Shown here: in pieces, positions 49,001 through 59,329 of the stretch | How positions within the stretch are numbered: position 1 is the first letter of the stretch | Layout: each line of letters begins with the position of its first letter | Assembly: GCF_001522545.3 (NCBI RefSeq) | Contig: NC_031770.1 | Span: 106,990,130-107,054,129 of the forward strand | DNA from: Parus major | Lineage: Eukaryota > Chordata > Aves > Passeriformes > Paridae | Direction: 5' to 3' | DNA length: 64,000 bases | Translations under genes and position numbers: made by a program | The notes under the pieces: generated by a model | What the model was told of the DNA's origin: nothing | The model's database searches: none | The model's input: the letters and a program-made list of their open reading frames with translations, nothing else

Positions 49001-50099
49001 CACACAGAGCGTGTGTCTGCATCCAGCTCAGCAAAGAAACATCCTCCAAATGCATGCAAACACAAGGATTTGCTGATGCCTGATTCTCAGGTGAGTACTT
49101 CGATGCTATTTTATTATTAAATGAAGCTAAGGGTTCTGCTAAATACAAATAACTGCTATTTTTTGGTGCAAAGTGCTATCACAACCCTGTGCTGACCTAC
49201 ACTTTTACAACTCCAGGCAGTTCCTTTCTGTCTGTGAGCAAAGTTTCTGCAAATACTTTCTCTTCTTGCAAGGAAATGTTTTGGGATACTAATTTTAATC
49301 TCTAACTTTGAAATTAACCAATGATCAGCATAAATCAATACCAATCAGATAATCAGTATCAAATCAATTGATGTTTTAGGTTCCTGGTATTGCCTAAAGA
49401 CACAAAAGATTAATTCTCTTCCAAATCCATTCTGCAGTAAAGACAATGCCAGATTTGGGCAGAATTTCAGAAAAACTAATGGAAACACCAGTCCAAAAAG
49501 GACAATATTTATCAGAATGGCATTAGACTGGCCAGTCCTTTACATCATGAAATCATCCCTTGTTATATCACACATTCCTGGAGACTCCAGTGCCTTCAGA
49601 AGGGGTGGAGGAGAGAAAAGAATAAATGACACTGTGCAATATCAAAACTTTCAGGAAGTTTTTCTGAATTTCTCAGGTACATTTCAGAAGGCTGCACCCT
49701 GACATCTTCATTCCTGTGATGAAACATTTTATTCCAGGAGAAGATAAATAGAATTGGTATTAAATTGATTCTCTGAGAAACTAAGTATGAGCAAAGACAG
49801 AATGAAAATGGACCTAAATTAAGAATACAGTGAAAATAAGTAAGGTAAGCACCTGGTGTTTATCTGTTTGCCATTTTGCACCTGCATATTGTTGTACATG
49901 TAAATACCCAGACTTTCAGCATCTTACCAGAACAGGAGGAGAAAAAGGACTTACCTTATTAGTGAACTCTGTATAGAGCATCCCCCCTAGAGCTCCACAG
50001 CTGCTTTTGTTTAAAAGTGATCTGTAAAAGCATAAATCCACAGTGCTCCTGGTGTTTCAAGTTTCAGAGTTCAAGAGGGAGAGGGGGAAATCATTCTGT
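46043..50099. other. Unique sequence, no gene seen
   Basis: Four kilobases of mixed composition without a recognisable exon. A minus-strand frame of 132 codons at 48414-48812 shows hydrophobic stretches but no family signature or splice context and is not called. Confidence 0.45.
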
Positions 50100-50450
50100 T
50101 CCTCAGTACGAGCCAATCCCTCTCCTTCTCCCACTTCCCATCCCGGACTCCCAGAGCCGGGATTCTGCGCCGTTCCTGCTCTCACTCTCCCCGGTGGTGC
50201 TGCTGTCCATCATCCATCTCGCCCCATGAAATTCCTCTCTGGAGCATCCTGCCCCTCTGTCTGTGCCAGGCGGCTGCCCGAAGTGTGGGGGCTCCCCAGG
50301 GTGACCCCGGGAAGAGGAAGGGGCTCAGCCAGACCCAGGCAAGGTCTGTCACACCAGCTGTCACACGCTGCTGGTCCCTCCTGCCAGCACAGCTGGAACC
50401 CTGCGCATCGCCCCCAGCACAGAACAGAGGATGCTTTTAAACCTGGAGGT
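50100..50450. promoter_or_regulatory. GC-richer, CpG-containing patch; possible promoter
   Basis: This is one of the few places outside repeats where CpG dinucleotides cluster (for example GCCGGG, TGCGCCG, CCCCGG, GGCGGC, CCCGGG, TGCGCATCG). An untranslated first exon and promoter are required upstream of the OPN5 exon at 39693, and this patch about 10.5 kb away is one possibility. No TATA box, transcription start or splice donor can be assigned. A 182-codon plus-strand frame over it (50043-50591) is unrecognised, and such frames are expected in GC-richer DNA. Confidence 0.2.
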
Positions 50451-53400
50451 GCTTCTTCTCATCAAGTGATTCTTACTTTTCTAGTAAGAGAGGGAAAAAA
50501 TCTGCTACTAAAAGTTGCTTTCACAGAGGTAACAAAAGCTTCCTTTAGTATTGCATTTCACTTTTCTTCACCAGCATCACCAGGCACTTAGAAGACTGGG
50601 CTGGATGGTAAAGATGTGTGTGTAAATCATCATCACCACCCCAAACTCAGAAAAATTTTACATTAACTGAAGCCCTTTCAGTCCCCACTGCAGCAAAATA
50701 AAATATGAAGCCCACAAAAGATTAAATACAGGGATTGATCCTCAATTTTCTTCACTGAGGCAGATTTCTGAGTCTGTACAGCTGAATCTCAGAGTCAGTT
50801 CTCTTTCACCAGCTCTGGTCAATAATCACTTTCCAGGTAACACAGCCAACTAAATCCAGTCATGGATACAGAAAGAACATTGCAGCAAACATTTTTAGAT
50901 GCTTTGTAACCTGACAGTTACCCTATCACCTTTCTGGCAGGGGAAAGGAATTAAGAGGCTAAAGAAGTCACTGAAAGATTTTAATAAATTACTTCACTTA
51001 ACATTTTAGTATTAAAGATAAGTAGAGATGATGACACTCTTTTGGTTTCATTTTTAAAAATATTGATTTCATGGATGTCTTTCTATGCTTGTCAAAGGTG
51101 GAAAGATTATGTTCTAGCAGTAAAAGACAAACAAAGGACTCTCTCCTAAAACGGTAGAAGAAGATAAGAGGCAGCTAATGATTTGCAGAAATATTGAGAT
51201 TCCTCTGAGTCAGGGCAGAGTCTCACAGAAAGGCTGGATACCACTCTCTGCTGGTTACATAAAAAAGAAAAGCAAGTTGTTTTCTCTTTTCCTTATGAAA
51301 GAACTGGGAGTAGCCCAGTTTTTGGGTACGGACTGGTTGCAGTCAGTTCGCCCTTCCTTGGCACACTCAAGTCCTTCAGCCCAAAAGCACTGCCTGTAAA
51401 GGGAGAAATCATGAAACTCCAGAAAGGGACTTTGTAACTGACCCAAAACCCAGGCTGCACCATCAAAGACCCAGCTGGCAAGTGACTGGAGGCCAGTTCA
51501 GTGCAGGATTAACAGGAGCACAGAGCTTTACGCTCGGTTTGAGGCTGCTCTGCAGAACACGCTCATCGTTAAGGCCATGTTTTATTCAGGGGGTGACGAA
51601 CCCTGGCAGAGAAAGGTGAAAAGTACATGACTTTCCAAAGAGGAAATTCACTCTAGGTAAGAACTTCAATCTTCCAAACTGTCAGTGTGTGTGCCAAAAC
51701 AGCTGCAGGCACCAGGAAAGCTCTTGGGATGTGGGGCTCTGAGCCCTCCAAAACCCTGTGCTGCTGCCCTGCAAGGCTTGGGAAGAGACCAGGGGAGCAG
51801 CCTGCTTGGTAAGTCCTGAGGTGACACCTGGTGACCTTTTCACCTCCAGTTCTTCACATCAGCATGGAGCAGAGCAATAAACATCAGCATTTAAGATGAA
51901 ATCAGCATGAAAGAGAGCAGCATAACTCAGGATGGCCAGGACCTGGAAAGGGTGAAGAAAGGTGGAAAATAAGGAAAAGGGTGTAATTTAGAGCATCATC
52001 CAGAGCCCTTGGCACTGGGGGATAACAGGAACATGGATCTTCTCCAAACAGTAGTTTCCTTAAAGAGGACTTTGATAACTGCCACAGATTCAAAAACCAG
52101 TAGATGTGAATTATAAATCAAAGTCTTTCTGGGGCACATCACTTACCTCCAGGAAAGAGTTTACAGAAATCATGGCTAACAACTCATGAAAGCTGGCAAT
52201 GGGAGGAAATTGAGTTTATTCCCCAGTTTATTGCAGGCAGTGGCACTGTCATTGTTAGTAAAAGATCACTGATGTTGTCCTCATCTTAGCTCCCATCTTA
52301 ATTGGTCTTATCAGCTGGTCTTGCTTTCCTTGCTCAAGCAGCAAAGTCATCAGGGCACTAAAGTCTTAACAGCAAAATAAGAAAAGAGATGAGAAGGTTA
52401 TTTTTTTTTAATCACAGTCCTTGTGCAGTAGGTTTAAACCTCGGACTTGCTCATATTTGGTAAGATTCAGTCTTACTACATATGGCAAAATCCCAGCAAA
52501 AAAAACGCATGAGAGTGAAAATCCTGTCACAGTAAGGGTTCATAGATGGCTGGGAAAGAAGCTCACAAATAAAAATAGTATAAAAATAGCCCCAGGAGAA
52601 CCACAAAACTGAGGAATTTTAGAAGATTTTGACTGTGCCAGGCCAGGCTGAGGATGTAGTTGAATGTTGTGAACTGTCTCATGAACTAGTTCAGGCTCAG
52701 CGAAGAGGTGAGACTCAAGGATTCAAGCTGTTGAAGAATTTTTTCAGGAATCTCAGAGGAAAAAGACCCATAGTTTGGAAAACGTTCCACAGACTGAAGA
52801 AAACTAGGAAACTGCTGGTCTCCCCAAACTTAAATAAACTTAAGTGTCATGTACCATGAAAAACAGAGAAATAAAAACCAATATTGAACATGCTTGCAAG
52901 GACAGAAAACTGAATACTTCATTGATTTTTTTAGAAAAAAAAAATGTACAGGAAAAAAGAAAGGTACAGGGAAAAATATCCTTCAGCCCACCAGTTCACT
53001 CATTCAATAATTCTTTCTATTTTTAAAGCAGCTTTTTAAAAAATCATTGATTTAGTGCAACAGTAAATAAAGAATAAATCAGAATGGCAGCATTTCCATT
53101 ACTGATGCACCACAGCACTGCAAGGTGTCTTTTCAACACCCACCACGAAGCACAGCGAAGCTCTGTGCTCACTGCAGAGCACACTGGGGAAATCCTGCTG
53201 CAGCACAAAGAGCACCAGTGCAGAGAAAACGTGGCCATGTGCCAGGGGCAGGGTGTCTGAAATGCTCAGTGCATTTACTCACATGGTTATTAAAAAAATA
53301 ATAATTGTGGCTTGATGCTTAATGTCACACTGATCAACTGAGATAAAAATTAACTGCCTGCTCTGCTTCCACGATTTCATCCTTGACTACAAGGAATGGA

Positions 53401-53929
53401 ATGAAAGAAGGGGATTTGAGTGCAAGGGCTTCATCCATCTGGATGTATCCAATGAAACTGTTCCTATTCCTATTATTGTCTCTTTGAGAAGGAGATGCCA
53501 GCACTCATTAGAGTGTGCAAACCTCCCAGTCATGCACTGCAGCATGTGTGACACAGTCAATTAACACCACACCAGTGCTCTGAGGCACAGAGGAGCTCGG
53601 TGAGGTGGGTGCCATCCTCTCCTCTGGGGGTTCATCTTCTGTCTGCCACAACTTGTTAACTGGGCCATGGGCTCTGCTGGATCCACTCACGGCATCCTGG
53701 AGGATATTTTAAATATCCCTGCTGTGACGGGATCTGCCAAGTGGAACAATTGTGCTCTTGCCCAGCTCTTCCCTCTTGGAAAGACACTGGAGGAGCTCTA
53801 CTGCCCTCACCCTTTAAACATTTCTCCACAGTGCCCTACCCTCTGGAAGGGAGATACCTTGCTGAGCAAATGTGTAGGGTAATAAGAACTAAAATAAAAT
53901 CTCAAAACACTTTTCCCCCACCCCTCCCT
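50451..53929. other. Unique sequence, no gene seen
   Basis: No recognisable exon or transposon. Small A-rich tracts near 52920-52960. Confidence 0.45.
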
Positions 53930-54257
53930 TTTTCCAGGGCTCAGTTTCACCCTGGATTTTCTGTCCCTCCTCCTCTCAGCCAGGGGACAGGGAAGGGAGG
54001 TGTGGTCAGTTCATCACATGATGTTTCTGTTGCTTCTTTCTCCTTCCCACAAGCTGGAGTTCTGCATGAGCTGCTCCAGCGTGGATCCCTCCCACAGGCT
54101 GCAGTTCCTCAGGAATGGGCTGCTCCAGTGGGGTCCACTGCAGGTTCACAAATCCTGCCAGAAATGATGCTCCAGCGTGGGCTCATCTCCATGGGGCCAC
54201 ATGTCCTGCCAGGACCCTGCTCCAGCATCCCCCTGCTCTGTTGTGGGCTCCTCCATG

Positions 54258-54684
54258 GCTGCAGGTGGATCCCTGCTCCCCATGAACCCCATGGCTGCAG
54301 GTGGATGGATCTCTGCTCCCCATGGACCCCATGGCTGCAGGTGGATGGATCTCTGCTCCCCATGGACCCCATGGCTGCAGNNNNNNNNNNNNNNNNNNNN
54401 NNNNNNNNNNNNNNNNNNNNNNNNNNNNNNNNNNNNNNNNNNNNNNNNNNNNNNNNNNNNNNNNNNNNNNNNNNNNNNNNNNNNNNNNNNNNNNNNNNNN
54501 NNNNNNNNNNNNNNNNNNNNNNNNNNNNNNNNNNNNNNNNNNNNNNNNNNNNNNNNNNNNNNNNNNNNNNNNNNNNNNNNNNNNNNNNNACCCCATGGCT
54601 GCAGGTGGATGGATCTCTGCTCCCCATGGACCCCATGGCTGCAGGTGGATGGATCTCTGCCCCCCATGGACCCCATGGCTGCAG
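54258..54684. repeat. 40-base minisatellite spanning an assembly gap
   Basis: Visible units of exactly 40 bases begin GTGGATGGATCTCTGCTCCC and end CATGGACCCCATGGCTGCAG. There are two full copies before the gap (54301-54340, 54341-54380) and two after (ending 54684), with a 36-base variant copy at the left edge. The last unit has one T-to-C change. The true copy number is unknown because of the gap. Confidence 0.92.
54381..54589. other. Assembly gap (209 N)
   Basis: All bases are N. Repeat units on both sides are the same 40-base motif. Part of one unit (its last 15 bases) resumes straight after the gap. The gap therefore sits inside the array, and its stated length may not be the real one. 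Confidence 0.99.
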
Positions 54685-54830
54685 GGCACAGCTGCCTCTC
54701 CATGATCCTCTCCAGGGGCTGCAGGGGAATCTCAGCTCCAGTGCCTGGAGCAGCTCCTGCCTCTCCTTCTGAACTGACCTTGGTGTCTGCAGGGCTGTTC
54801 CTCTCACACATTCTCACTCCAGCAGGGAGG

Positions 54831-56395
54831 CTTTTTTCCATCCTTCTCAAATATGTAATCACAGAGGCCATTTCATCTCACTAAGAATGAAGAGCTGAGA
54901 GTAGTCAAGTGAATTGCCCTCTAAAAATGCCAAGTTTTCTAGAACTGAAGAACTAGGTCTAAAATTAGTCCTACCTCTAACTTTTCCTCACACATCCCTC
55001 CAAAGCACCTTGCACCAACCCCCACTGCAAACGTAGGCAATGTCTCATTTAGCACGGCTGCATGGAGAAATGTATTTCTCTTACTAAGGCATAAAAAAAT
55101 CTGTGTGATCAATCAAGCCACTAATTCTGTCCTCTGGGTGTGCAGAACCTGCCAAAGACAACTTCAAACGAGGCCACCTGCTGACAGTTGTCTCAGGCCA
55201 TCTGGGTACATCCCACTTCACCAAAGGGCTCTCTCCAGCAGTGAGGACACCTTGGGATGCTCTGCTTTCAGCCAGTGCTCCCCAGCCTCCCGAGGGGAGG
55301 GACAGGGATGGCACCCAGCAAAGAAACAGCCAATAAAGTGCAGGAGAGCAGAATTCCAGACTTTATCCTATGCCATTTGAAGACAATTTATGTGCAGGCT
55401 AAAATCCATCCCACCTAATGGGAGTTGGTGAAACATCAAAATTTAAATACCTGTCAGGCTGTCAGCTTTTTATCGTTAGGCATGAGGAAAAAAACCAAAA
55501 AATACCAACAAAGAAAACCAAAAAAAGCTAAACAGAAACCACTTTTGTCATGGAATCATTCAAAGGAGAAAATTGGTTAAAGAGAAATGGGAAGATGGAG
55601 CTTGATTTAAAAATTGAAATTAAAATTTCTGATGTTAGATGCTTCCTAGAAACTAATGGTTAATTTCTTCATCCCTGAAAATACATATTAATTCTGAAAA
55701 TTGAATGAAAGTTAAGCAGTTTACTTGCTTCTTGGTTTCTTAGGGGAATGAGGACTACACAATTACAGTGCCTAAGGTTTCTTCAATAACTTTTGAACTT
55801 GTTGATTCCCTCAAAAACAGAAACTAGTGGAAATCTCTGTATCTCTTTTAATGCTTTGAAAAAACAGCAAAAAACATAGATAAAGGAGATGCAGAACCAT
55901 AGGCAAAACAAGGGGGACCACCAAATTCACTGTTTGGAGCAGCAAATCTCTTCTTTGATAGCAAATCCCTTCCCTGTCCATCTTTATCTGAAGACATGTG
56001 CCTGTGTTTGTACCTGCCAATCTTTCAGCTGCAAACTTCCCTGCTATTTGTGTAAGTTTTGTTAAACTAATCCAGTTTATGCCAGTGAGTTTAACAAGTG
56101 GTTGTGATGAGATTCCATCCAAACCACTTCTCCTAACTGGGAGAAGTAATACTCCACTTGTGCAGTCACCACTGCTCCAACACAATCCTTTATAGATAAT
56201 AATGATTTTAACTTTGTGGTTCTCATTCCAGCTCCTGTTTATTCAGTTTATTCAGCTTCTGGGCATACTGGCAGCCTGGTCTGACTACACCTTTTTGAGT
56301 CAACAGCAGAGAGAATTGAGACTGTCTTGGTATCACATCATAAAAAAAAAACATTTGCAGAACCTGGCAGAAGGTGTGAAATTAATCAGGTTTTT
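54831..56395. other. Unique sequence, no gene seen
   Basis: No recognisable exon or transposon. A minus-strand frame of 124 codons (55811-56185) has no family signature. Confidence 0.45.
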
Positions 56396-56425
56396 GGTTT
56401 TGTTTTGTTTTGTTTTGTTTTTTAT
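56396..56425. repeat. Simple repeat (GTTTT)n
   Basis: About five copies of GTTTT on the plus strand, shortly before a CR1 fragment. Confidence 0.9.
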
Positions 56426-56441
56426 TTAATGAATGTGATCT

Positions 56442-56629
56442 GAAAAATTTCTTCACCAAAAGGTGAAGCACTTTCAAGCACTAGAACAGGCTTCCCAGGG
56501 AAGTGATGGAATCACCATCCCTGGAGGTATTTAAAGAGTCATGTAGGTGTGGCATTGAGGGACCTGGGTTAGTGGTTGGACCTGATGATATTCACAGTCT
56601 TTTCCAATCTAAATCTGTGATTCCATGAA
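56442..56629 (+). mobile_element. CR1 LINE 3' end
   Basis: Plus reading GAAAAATTTCTTCACCAAAA, then GGCTTCCCAGGGAAGTGATGG, AATCACCATCCCTGGAGG, GGTTGGACCTGATGATATTC and CTGTGATTCCATG. It belongs to the same CR1 type as the copy at 3005-3342. Confidence 0.88.
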
Positions 56630-57090
56630 AAGTTGAAATTTTTTATGGACTCCATACCCTTGAAGCAATGGTGTACCTTTCCTTGGGGCTTCAGGCATTT
56701 TTCAGCTCCATTCTCCTGGGAAAAGAAGGGAAGGAAACAGAGGGAATATTTTTTATCCACCTTTGTTGGCTCATGCCCTATTATACATGTTCATTTAAAA
56801 GCAAAATTTGGTGCTACCTGATTCCCAGGATGTGGCATTGAGTGTCCCCTGGAGTCAATTGTTTATTCACCACAAGGAGAAGGTTTGATTGTTGCCTGTG
56901 TGACCTCAACAAGGAGGAACATCAAGGAACTGCAGCAGTCACATCAGGCACTTTAACACGAGGATGACTCAGCTGAGAACACCAGCTGAGATGTCCAATG
57001 GAAACTACATCTGTAAATTGAATTTTCAAGTCTTTCTTTACTCTGGGTACACTTTGGGCACAGCAAACAAGAGAAAACACAAACTCTATG
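56630..57090. other. Spacer, no gene seen
   Basis: Unique sequence between a CR1 and a polypurine tract. Nothing recognised. Confidence 0.5.
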
Positions 57091-57275
57091 AAGGGAAAGA
57101 GGGAAAGGGAAATAGAGAGAGGGAAAAAGAAGAAGGGAAAGGGAAAGGGAGAGGGAAAAGGAAAAAAGGGAGAAGGGAAAAGGGAAAAGAAAAGAGGGAA
57201 GAGGGAAAAGAATAGAGGGAAGAGGGAAGAGGGAATGGGAATGGAATTGCAAAAGAGAGGAAAAGGAAAATAAAT
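57091..57275. repeat. Polypurine tract, GGGAAA/GAGGGA type
   Basis: A low-complexity purine tract on the plus strand with only a few pyrimidines. Positions 57114-57212 form an unbroken run of 99 purines. Much of it is built from imperfect GGGAAA and AGAGGG units, including mirror-like segments. Long Lys/Glu/Gly/Arg frames across it are composition artefacts. Confidence 0.95.
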
Positions 57276-58048
57276 TAAGAATATGCAGCAACAGCAGCAG
57301 GTAGGGGAAAAAAAGAAACATTTTCAAACTGGTAAAAGCAAGGGAGAAAACCTCGAAGTAAAATGGGTTGGAAGATGAAAGAGGCTCAAAAAGAAAGAGG
57401 GAGAGTTTCTGAAAATATATCCTCAATCATTTAAATTGCATCTTCTATGATGCAATGATCCTCAAAATCCCCATTAGAGTTGCAGGGTAGAGACACCTCT
57501 CTCCATCTCCCTGTTCCTTCCACACCTCAGCCTTGTCTTTCACTTGCCTTTTCCCCTCTCTCCTCACTCCCTTCCCAGGCACTGGTGCTTCCCTGTGCAT
57601 GTTACACATTTTAGTCCTTGGACCAGTCTCCTCACCTTCCCAGTCCCACAGGTGTGAGGCTGGAGTTTATTTACTGTGCTCTATTTACTTGGCAGGAAAA
57701 CCAAGGGGCTGTGAGGTGTTTTGGAGACTTTTGTGCCTGTTCTGGGTTATGCCCACAGTCCTCTGCCAACACAGATTGTCCCAGCTGGGAAGAGCAGGAG
57801 TGGGAGCAGGGAAGTCTCTGAAGGCAGCACAGAGGTGAGAAGGCTCCACCATCAAATTAACAATTTTACCACCAAAAACACCCAGTCTTAAACAGAATTA
57901 CCTTCAATGCCACAAAGAATAATTAAAAGTTCCTCAAATCACCTAGGAGGCATTGGAGATGTGCTTGGAGAGGTGAAATATCAGCAAGTGGAGCTTTCAT
58001 CATTGATCTATTTCCAGTGGACTTATTAAAACTAAAGGTGTAGTTAGT

Positions 58049-58086
58049 AAATATATATATATACATTATATATATATACACACACA
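58049..58086. repeat. Microsatellite (AT)n/(AC)n
   Basis: Alternating AT dinucleotides with one short interruption, ending in an ACACACAC stretch. Confidence 0.95.
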
Positions 58087-59162
58087 GCAGAAGATTATTG
58101 CTTTAAAAAAAAATAATTACTTTTTCTGGAAAATAGTACAAAGAAAATGTTCCTATTTCTCCACTTGAATATGTTTATTATAGGCGTGAGACACTACACC
58201 CAGGGTGAAGGTTTATATTTTATATATTTGTATATATATCCTGTACCTGAGAGATTAATTTTCTCTGCATTTTTGAAAGATTTCTGTGCTAAAACTTAGG
58301 AGACCATCCAGATTTTTGACATCAGTGGAATGAGGGTTGTGATGAGACCATGATGGGAAGAGCTTTTCATGTCAGGATAAGCTGAGCCCAGGAGAAAACC
58401 TCAGAGCAGCTCCTCACACTATTTCCTAAGTACCTCCCTTGTCCTTGGACATGAGCTGCCTCACCCCTTTTCCACTTATTTCAGACTTCAGGGTGACTCA
58501 GATTTCACTGCTGGGAAATCCTTCCCTGGCACTGAATCTGTCACCTGCTCTTCTGCTGAAAGTTTGGCCAAGACAAACCAGCACCCAACCAAGAAATCCC
58601 AGCTGTGGCCCCAGAACCATTCCCAAAAGGGAGTTTGGATGTAGCTACATTATTTTACAGAGCAGAGTTTCTTAATACAATGGAAATCCTGGCTGGCACC
58701 AGGGCCAAAGAGCTGCTGTGACCCTGATAATTCTCCTACGGCCAACTCACCCTGCACCTGCTGGTTTAATCTCTCCTGCTGGGCATCAGGGACAGACCTG
58801 GTCTATTCCTGGTGGCTCAAATCAGTCAGAAGCAATATTTCCCTTTGGACTAAGGAGTATTTTTGTCTCTTTAACAGTTAGATGTGAATATATAGAACTA
58901 CAAATGTAGAAGTACCCCAGTTTCTGAAAAAATATTGACATTTTAATTTCCCAGTCCATGGGGTTTATGAGCACATTTCCTTTTAAAGTCAATAAGAGAT
59001 TGGACTCTTTTTTTAAAGTTCTTTTTTAAGAGAGCAATTAAAATAATGTCCTTCAATAATCCTGAGTGGCATTTTTGTGTCACCCCACAGCAATATTACA
59101 CAGGGTGTTAACAGTAGTAAAGGCAATTCTGCAAATAAAATCTCCTTTTTTGACTAGTCATT

Positions 59163-59232
59163 GTGCTGGGTTGATGGTTGGCCTTGATAATCTTAAAGGT
59201 CTTTTCTAATTTTAATGAATCTATGATTCTCT
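59163..59232 (+). mobile_element. CR1 LINE 3' terminal fragment
   Basis: Only the last 70 bases of a plus-strand CR1: GTGCTGGGTTGATGGTTGGC, CTTGATAATCTTAAAGGTC, TTTTCTAATTTTAATG and the closing CTATGATTCTC. Confidence 0.75.
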
Positions 59233-59308
59233 CAATTAATTTCTAATAAAAGAGCTACTTCCTCACTTCTTAGTAAGGGAAGCAGGACCAAGAATATTTG
59301 CAGTATTA

Positions 59309-59329
59309 AAATAATAATAATAATAATAA
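59309..59329. repeat. Microsatellite (AAT)n
   Basis: Seven copies of a trinucleotide AAT/ATA repeat. Confidence 0.95.

Larger units (their letters stand above)
53930..54830. mobile_element. GC-rich avian interspersed repeat with internal minisatellite
   Basis: The block has repeated phrases such as CTGCTCCAGCGTGG, GGGCTGCAG, CCTGCCAG and the distal CTTGGTGTCTGCAGGGCTGTTCCTCTCACA. I recognise these as part of a dispersed GC-rich repeat of bird genomes, probably linked to an LTR retrotransposon. Exact family and orientation are not certain. Long frames on both strands (for example plus 53741-54772) arise from the repeat and from the unknown bases in the gap, and are not genes. Confidence 0.5.

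Noticed and set aside
50043..50591. 182-codon plus-strand frame over the GC-richer patch
   Set aside because: Pro/Ser/Arg-rich without a domain. GC-rich DNA has few stops, so length alone is not evidence.
53741..54884. Long open frames on both strands (up to 343 codons) across the minisatellite
   Set aside because: They run through 209 unknown bases and a 40-base repeat that happens to lack stops in all frames. The sequence is a dispersed repeat, not a gene.
55811..56185. 124-codon minus-strand frame with a hydrophobic C-terminal part
   Set aside because: Not recognised as any protein family and without supporting signals; treated as chance.
56953..57426. 157-codon Leu/Phe/Ser-rich frame on the minus strand and Lys/Glu-rich frames on the plus strand
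   Set aside because: Translations of the polypurine/polypyrimidine tract.
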